NCBI GenBank assembly: GCA_903885605.1
Contig: CAISJD010000020.1
Span: 45,744-109,743 of the forward strand
Origin: an uncultured Chthonomonas sp.
GTDB lineage: Bacteria > Armatimonadota > Chthonomonadetes > Chthonomonadales > CAJBBX01
Direction of reading: 5' to 3'
DNA: 64,000 bases
In this document: piece by piece, positions 60,289 to 64,000 of the stretch
Numbering within the stretch: position 1 is the first letter of the stretch
Layout of the letters: each line of letters starts with the position of its first letter
Made by a program: the position numbers and the translations under genes
Notes under the pieces: model-generated
Databases searched by the model: none
What the model was told of the DNA's origin: nothing
The model's input: the letters and a program-made list of their open reading frames with translations, nothing else

Positions 60289-61154
60289 CCGGCCTCCGCA
60301 AGGAGTACGAGGGCGGCGTCGTGGGCCTCCACGGTGTCGACCTTGAGATCAGCGACGGCATCTTCGCCCTGCTCGGGCCGAACGGAGCCGGCAAGAGCAC
60401 CCTCATGTCGATCCTCGCCACGCTGCTGGACCCCACACGCGGCACGGCCACCGTGGGCGGCTTCGATGTGCGGACCCAGAAGGAGCAGGTGCGCTCGATC
60501 CTCGGCTACCTGCCGCAGGACTTCGGCCTCTACCCGTCGCTCACCGTCTTCGAGACGCTGGACTACATCGGCCTCCTCTACAACATGCGCGACCCGGCCG
60601 AACGGCGGCGGCGCATCGAGGAGGTGATCAGCCAGGTGAACCTTACCGCCGAGGTGTCGAAGCCGGTGGGCCGGCTCTCCGGCGGCATGAAGCAGCGGGT
60701 GGGCCTGGCGCAGGCGCTGATCAACTCACCCAAGCTCATCATCGTCGACGAGCCCACGGCGGGCCTCGACCCCGAGGAGCGCATCCGCGTCCGGTCGCTG
60801 CTCGCCGAGCTGGGCGGGGAGCGGGTGATTCTCCTCTCCACCCACCTGATCGAGGACGTGGCCGCGGTGGCCGACCGGATCGCCGTGCTCTACAAGGGCC
60901 GCATCCGCTTCGTGGGTACGGGCGACGAGATGCGCGACGCCGTGCGCGGCAAGGTCTGGGAGGCCGAGATGGAGCCCACGGCCCTGCGCGAGGCCCGCAA
61001 GGGCTGGGTCGAGACGGGCCTGCAGCGGATCGGATCCAAGGCGCTCCTGCGCGTGGTGGCCGAGAACTGCGACCTGCCCCATGCCCGGCCCGCCGAGCCC
61101 ACGCTGGACGACGCCTACATCTGGCTGATGCGCGGGGACCAGGATGATGCCTGA
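60273..61154 (+). CDS. ABC transporter ATPase (CcmA/NodI type)
   Basis: A 293-residue ABC ATPase beginning with GTG at 60273. Walker A GPNGAGKST, Q-loop GYLPQDFGLYPSL, signature LSGGMKQRVGLAQAL, Walker B LIIVDEPTAGLDPEER and H-loop LLSTHLIED are intact. It is the ATPase of the multidrug/polymer exporter subclass (DrrA/CcmA) and powers the two permeases that follow. Its C-terminal ~70 residues are a family extension ending in DDAYIWLM. Confidence 0.93.
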   Translation: MDVRVAGLRKEYEGGVVGLHGVDLEISDGIFALLGPNGAGKSTLMSILATLLDPTRGTATVGGFDVRTQKEQVRSILGYLPQDFGLYPSLTVFETLDYIGLLYNMRDPAERRRRIEEVISQVNLTAEVSKPVGRLSGGMKQRVGLAQALINSPKLIIVDEPTAGLDPEERIRVRSLLAELGGERVILLSTHLIEDVAAVADRIAVLYKGRIRFVGTGDEMRDAVRGKVWEAEMEPTALREARKGWVETGLQRIGSKALLRVVAENCDLPHARPAEPTLDDAYIWLMRGDQDDA

Positions 61155-62433
61155 CACCCAGGCGCTCGGCGCCCGCCTGCCGGTGCTGGGCCTGATCGCC
61201 GCCGAACTCCGCATGGGCGTTCGCGCCCCCGGCGTGCGCCTGCTCGCGGCCGCCGCGGCCCTGGCGGGCTGGTCCGTAGGCGGAGGCGCCGGGCGCGGCT
61301 CAGGCGCATCGGCCTACGCCGCCGGCGAGGCGGCCTGGCAGTGGCTCGGCCTCGTCACCATCCTCTGGTTCTCGCTGACCGCCGTGCGCGACCACGCGGC
61401 CCGCACCACGGCCATCTTCTGGTCCAAGCCGCAGCCCACCGAGCGCATCGTACTGGCGCGCTTCACGGGCACGCTGGGTCTGGCGTTGCTGGTGCTGGTG
61501 GCCCTCTTCGTGGGCGCCGCCGCATCGCACCTTCGCGCAGCGGGCAGCCTTGCCGGCTTCGGAGCCTTCGGGCTCCAGTACCTGCGCGCGGCGTGGGTGC
61601 TGGCCTTCGCGGGCGCCCTGGCGTATGCGCTGGCCATGCTGGCCAACAGCGCCATCGCCGGCGCGCTGGCCGCGCTCTACTGGGTGCTGACGCTGGCCGG
61701 GCGCGACTATCTCGCCAAGGTCTACTTTGCGGCCTACACGCAGAACGCGGTGACCTACCTGCTGCTGGCGGGTGCGCTCGTCTGCCTGACGGCCCTATTC
61801 CACCAGCGCAGGCGGCGCGGCGCGGCTCCCGCGGCCCTCTGGGCCTCCGTGGGGCTGCCGCTACTGCTGCTCGGCTTCGGCCTCTCCCTGCGCCACTCGC
61901 TACGGACGGAGCATGATCCCATGGTGCGCACCAGCCAGGTGCTGGACACGATGCAGCGCCAGACGCTGAGCCTCCGCGAGCGGTCGCCCGGCTTCACGTT
62001 GCCGGGGCAGGGCGGAGCGCCGGTCTCCCTCTCAGACTACCCGGGCAAGGTGCTGCTCGTGGCGCTCTGGTCGCCCGCAAGCCCTGACGCCGGACTGGTG
62101 CTGACGCGCTTGGCCGACGTGCAGGCCCGCTACGGAGCACAGGGCGTGCAGCCCGTGGCCGTCTGCATCTCCGAGGACCAGGGCGCGGCAACCACCTTTG
62201 CCATGGGGCACGGCACGGCGTATCCCATTGTCAGTGACTGGGGAGCGCACTTCGCCGCCAAGCCCGCCGACATGTCACCCGTCGCGGCCGCCCACGAGCT
62301 GACGGACTTCCCAACCATTGTGGTGACGGACCGACGGCGCAGGACCCGCGAGGTGCTCAGCGGCACCGAGGCGCTGGACCCCGACCGCCTGGCACGCAGC
62401 GTTGAGGCCCGCCTGCAGGAGGAGCCGCGATGA
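61144..62433 (+). CDS. ABC permease fused to a Cys-less thioredoxin-like domain
   Basis: A 429-residue protein. Residues ~15-265 contain about six membrane helices of an ABC-2 permease. Residues ~280-429 form a redoxin domain: SLRERSPGFTLPGQGGAPVSL at the start, then KVLLVALWSPASPDAG and ELTDFPTIVVTD (cis-Pro loop). The usual W-C-P-P-C active site reads W-S-P-A-S, both Cys replaced by Ser, so it cannot do thiol chemistry and probably binds a partner. The permease-redoxin fusion is not one I know. Start at 61144 overlaps the ATPase gene. Confidence 0.85.
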   Translation: MMPDTQALGARLPVLGLIAAELRMGVRAPGVRLLAAAAALAGWSVGGGAGRGSGASAYAAGEAAWQWLGLVTILWFSLTAVRDHAARTTAIFWSKPQPTERIVLARFTGTLGLALLVLVALFVGAAASHLRAAGSLAGFGAFGLQYLRAAWVLAFAGALAYALAMLANSAIAGALAALYWVLTLAGRDYLAKVYFAAYTQNAVTYLLLAGALVCLTALFHQRRRRGAAPAALWASVGLPLLLLGFGLSLRHSLRTEHDPMVRTSQVLDTMQRQTLSLRERSPGFTLPGQGGAPVSLSDYPGKVLLVALWSPASPDAGLVLTRLADVQARYGAQGVQPVAVCISEDQGAATTFAMGHGTAYPIVSDWGAHFAAKPADMSPVAAAHELTDFPTIVVTDRRRRTREVLSGTEALDPDRLARSVEARLQEEPR

Positions 62434-64000
62434 GACGCAGGCAGCCCAACCCCTCAGAGCGCCCGCCCGCCCGCGGCGGCTTGCTCCGCTATAACTTCCG
62501 CGTGATGATCTACAACAACTGGTGGCTGCTGGTCTTCCCGCTGGCGGCCTCGCAGTTCGCCGTCTTCTGGAGCCTCATCACGCAGCGGTTCCAGCCATGG
62601 CTGCCCGCGCAGTGCGTGGAGTTCACCTCGCCCCTGCTGGCGGCCTTCCTGGCTGCGCACGTGCTCACGGCCGAGTACCGCTCCGGCGTGGGCGCGATCC
62701 TGGCCTCCAAGCCCGTGGACCTGAAGAAGATCGTGGCGTTGCGCCTGGGCGTCGTCATGGCCCTGGTCTGGACGCTGGCGGGCCTCTCGCTGGCTGCGTT
62801 CTACTACGGCATGGAGCCCTACCCCTGGGCGCCGGCGTTCCTCGCCATCGTGCCTACGACCCTCTGGCTCGCCATGCTGGCCCTCACCTTTGCCACGCTC
62901 TTCCGCCACCCGCTGGCGGGCTTCGGCGTGGCGGCGCTCTACTGGGCGCTGGACCTGCCGCCCGGCGCACAGATGATGCCCTTCCTGAGCCTGCGCACCT
63001 ACTCGCTCTCGTTGCCCATGGTGGACTTCGCGGAGTTGGTGTTCGCGCACCACTGGTACGTTGCCAAGCTCGTCCTGCTGTTGGGATCTGTCGCGCTCTA
63101 CGCCTCGCACTCGCGCCTCATCTTCACGCTGGGATCGCCCATCACGTCCCGTGTGCGGCGTCGAGCGGCGGCCTTCGCGGCCGGCATCGTGGTGGCCTAC
63201 ATCGGCTCCGGCGCGCTGCTGAAGGTAGGCTACGCCTACACCCAGCGCGGGCGCCTGGAGCCATCCGACGCCGCCTGGCTGCGCCGTCACTTCTCGCCCT
63301 ACGGCCCGCTACCCATCGCCGCCTTCTTCGGCCCCACGTTCCGGGCGCTGGTGGGTGAGATCCCCAACTCCTGGCGCGCCAATCTCGAAGGCGAAGGCGA
63401 CCTGCTTGGGGACACGGCGCAGCATCGGCGCGCGCTCAAGGCGGTCCTCGATGCCGGCGACAAAGGGCCCTGGGGGGCCAGCGTGGCCGACCTCTACGCC
63501 CGCCTGGAGGCACGCAGCGGCAAGGAGCCCGACGATAAGCTGAAAGCCATGCGGATCGTGCTCGATCGCTTCCCCAAGTCGGTCTACGCGGGATACGCGC
63601 AACAGCAGACGGCCCGCATCCTGGCCGACGCCGGGCGCACCGATGAGGCCCGGACGGCCTACCAGCAGCTCCTGCGAATGCCCGTGCCCGAGGCTTACCG
63701 CATGGAGGCCCTGAAGTACGTGACGCAGTCGGCGCTGGATGCCGGCGACCTGCCGCGAGCCGAGCGGATGGCCCGGCGGTGGGTGGATCAGTCGCCGGAC
63801 CTGCTCCGGTTCCCGGCGCTGGCCGCGCTGGCCGACACGCTGCACCGCACGGGCGACGGGGCGGGATGCCGGACCGCGGCGGACGGCGCCCTGAACGCCA
63901 TCGCCTACTACGAGAGCCACAAGCCCAGGCGGGCGGACGACGGCGTCATCCGGCGTACCTCGCACTGGGAACTGGAAGCCGGGGCCATCGCTCCCAGGAT
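62430..64000 (+). CDS. ABC permease with TPR-like C-terminal domain (incomplete)
   Basis: Starts with ATGA in the preceding stop and runs open to the window end, so at least 523 residues. Residues ~25-225 carry about six membrane helices of an ABC-2 permease (MIYNNWWLLVFPLAASQFAV, VFTSPLLAAFLAAHVLTAEY in outline). A further helix lies near 245. The last ~200 residues are helical TPR-like repeats (VYAGYAQQQTARILADAGRTDEARTAY, ALDAGDLPRAERMARRW), predicted outside the membrane domain. The 3' end is cut off. Confidence 0.85.
   Translation, partial: MRRRQPNPSERPPARGGLLRYNFRVMIYNNWWLLVFPLAASQFAVFWSLITQRFQPWLPAQCVEFTSPLLAAFLAAHVLTAEYRSGVGAILASKPVDLKKIVALRLGVVMALVWTLAGLSLAAFYYGMEPYPWAPAFLAIVPTTLWLAMLALTFATLFRHPLAGFGVAALYWALDLPPGAQMMPFLSLRTYSLSLPMVDFAELVFAHHWYVAKLVLLLGSVALYASHSRLIFTLGSPITSRVRRRAAAFAAGIVVAYIGSGALLKVGYAYTQRGRLEPSDAAWLRRHFSPYGPLPIAAFFGPTFRALVGEIPNSWRANLEGEGDLLGDTAQHRRALKAVLDAGDKGPWGASVADLYARLEARSGKEPDDKLKAMRIVLDRFPKSVYAGYAQQQTARILADAGRTDEARTAYQQLLRMPVPEAYRMEALKYVTQSALDAGDLPRAERMARRWVDQSPDLLRFPALAALADTLHRTGDGAGCRTAADGALNAIAYYESHKPRRADDGVIRRTSHWELEAGAIAPR

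Noticed and set aside
1..64000. Prophage or integrative element
   Set aside because: No integrase, transposase, terminase, capsid or relaxase gene and no att-like tRNA end was found.

Overview
The window is a GC-rich (well over 60% G+C by eye), gene-dense stretch of bacterial chromosome with short spacers and many 4-bp stop/start overlaps. Its best taxonomic marker is the type II pseudopilin at 22140-22892. The methylation motif followed by the [12 protein letters not shown] stretch and a late YLDGH motif is the form I associate with Armatimonadota. Chimeric GntR-LacI regulators, Tat-exported Gfo/Idh oxidoreductases and many secreted glycan-active enzymes fit that assignment or a related lineage. 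There is no rRNA, tRNA, ribosomal protein gene or CRISPR array to confirm it.

Layout. 1-3.5 kb: the end of an unknown gene, a ParE-like toxin-antitoxin pair, a small exported protein, bacterioferritin, a 73-nt cloverleaf-folding element, a DUF2750-like protein and an aldo/keto reductase. 3.6-10.8 kb: a glycosidase-like protein, an SGNH esterase, a GNAT/DUF1778 toxin-antitoxin module between two ~208-bp direct repeats, a BNR sialidase-like protein, an exported unknown and ProC. 10.9-24.7 kb: a retropepsin-like protease pair, two giant secreted glycosidase-like proteins, a GH2 enzyme with a HEPN/MNT pair behind it, a GntR-LacI regulator with a visible operator, a small membrane protein and the pseudopilin, an SGNH hydrolase and a GH16 endoglucanase. 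24.7-28.4 kb: an isolated two-gene operon of an Hsp70-TPR fusion and a short SF1 helicase, the best candidate for an undescribed system. 28.4-37.7 kb: a glycolipid glycosyltransferase with a CrtO-like membrane protein, a 1247-residue secreted papain-like protease with Ig-like repeats, a split DsbD and a second sialidase-like protein. 37.8-42.4 kb: a CUT2-type sugar ABC transporter (rhamnose/AI-2 class) whose ATPase is fused to a permease. 42.4-46.5 kb: a REP-like inverted pair, a Gfo/Idh protein, an amidotransferase-like/deacetylase-like fusion and an AbiEii-type module. 46.6-53 kb: a Pls/PosA-type NRPS coupled to a SET-domain protein, followed by small stress or redox genes. 53-55.7 kb: two Tat-exported oxidoreductases. 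55.9-64 kb: an SGNH-like protein and a tightly overlapped run of three beta-propeller proteins, an ABC ATPase and two unusual permeases, the last cut by the window end.

Taken together the region describes a heterotroph that dismantles complex, probably plant- or mucin-like glycans outside the cell (GH2, GH16, GH42-like, sialidase-like, SGNH esterases). It imports a deoxy- or related sugar by the CUT2 transporter and processes sugars with Gfo/Idh enzymes. Scattered among these genes are five toxin-antitoxin-like pairs and several families of palindromic dispersed repeats, which mark the accessory nature of the neighbourhood. Functions are from sequence reading and memory of families; no database search was possible.
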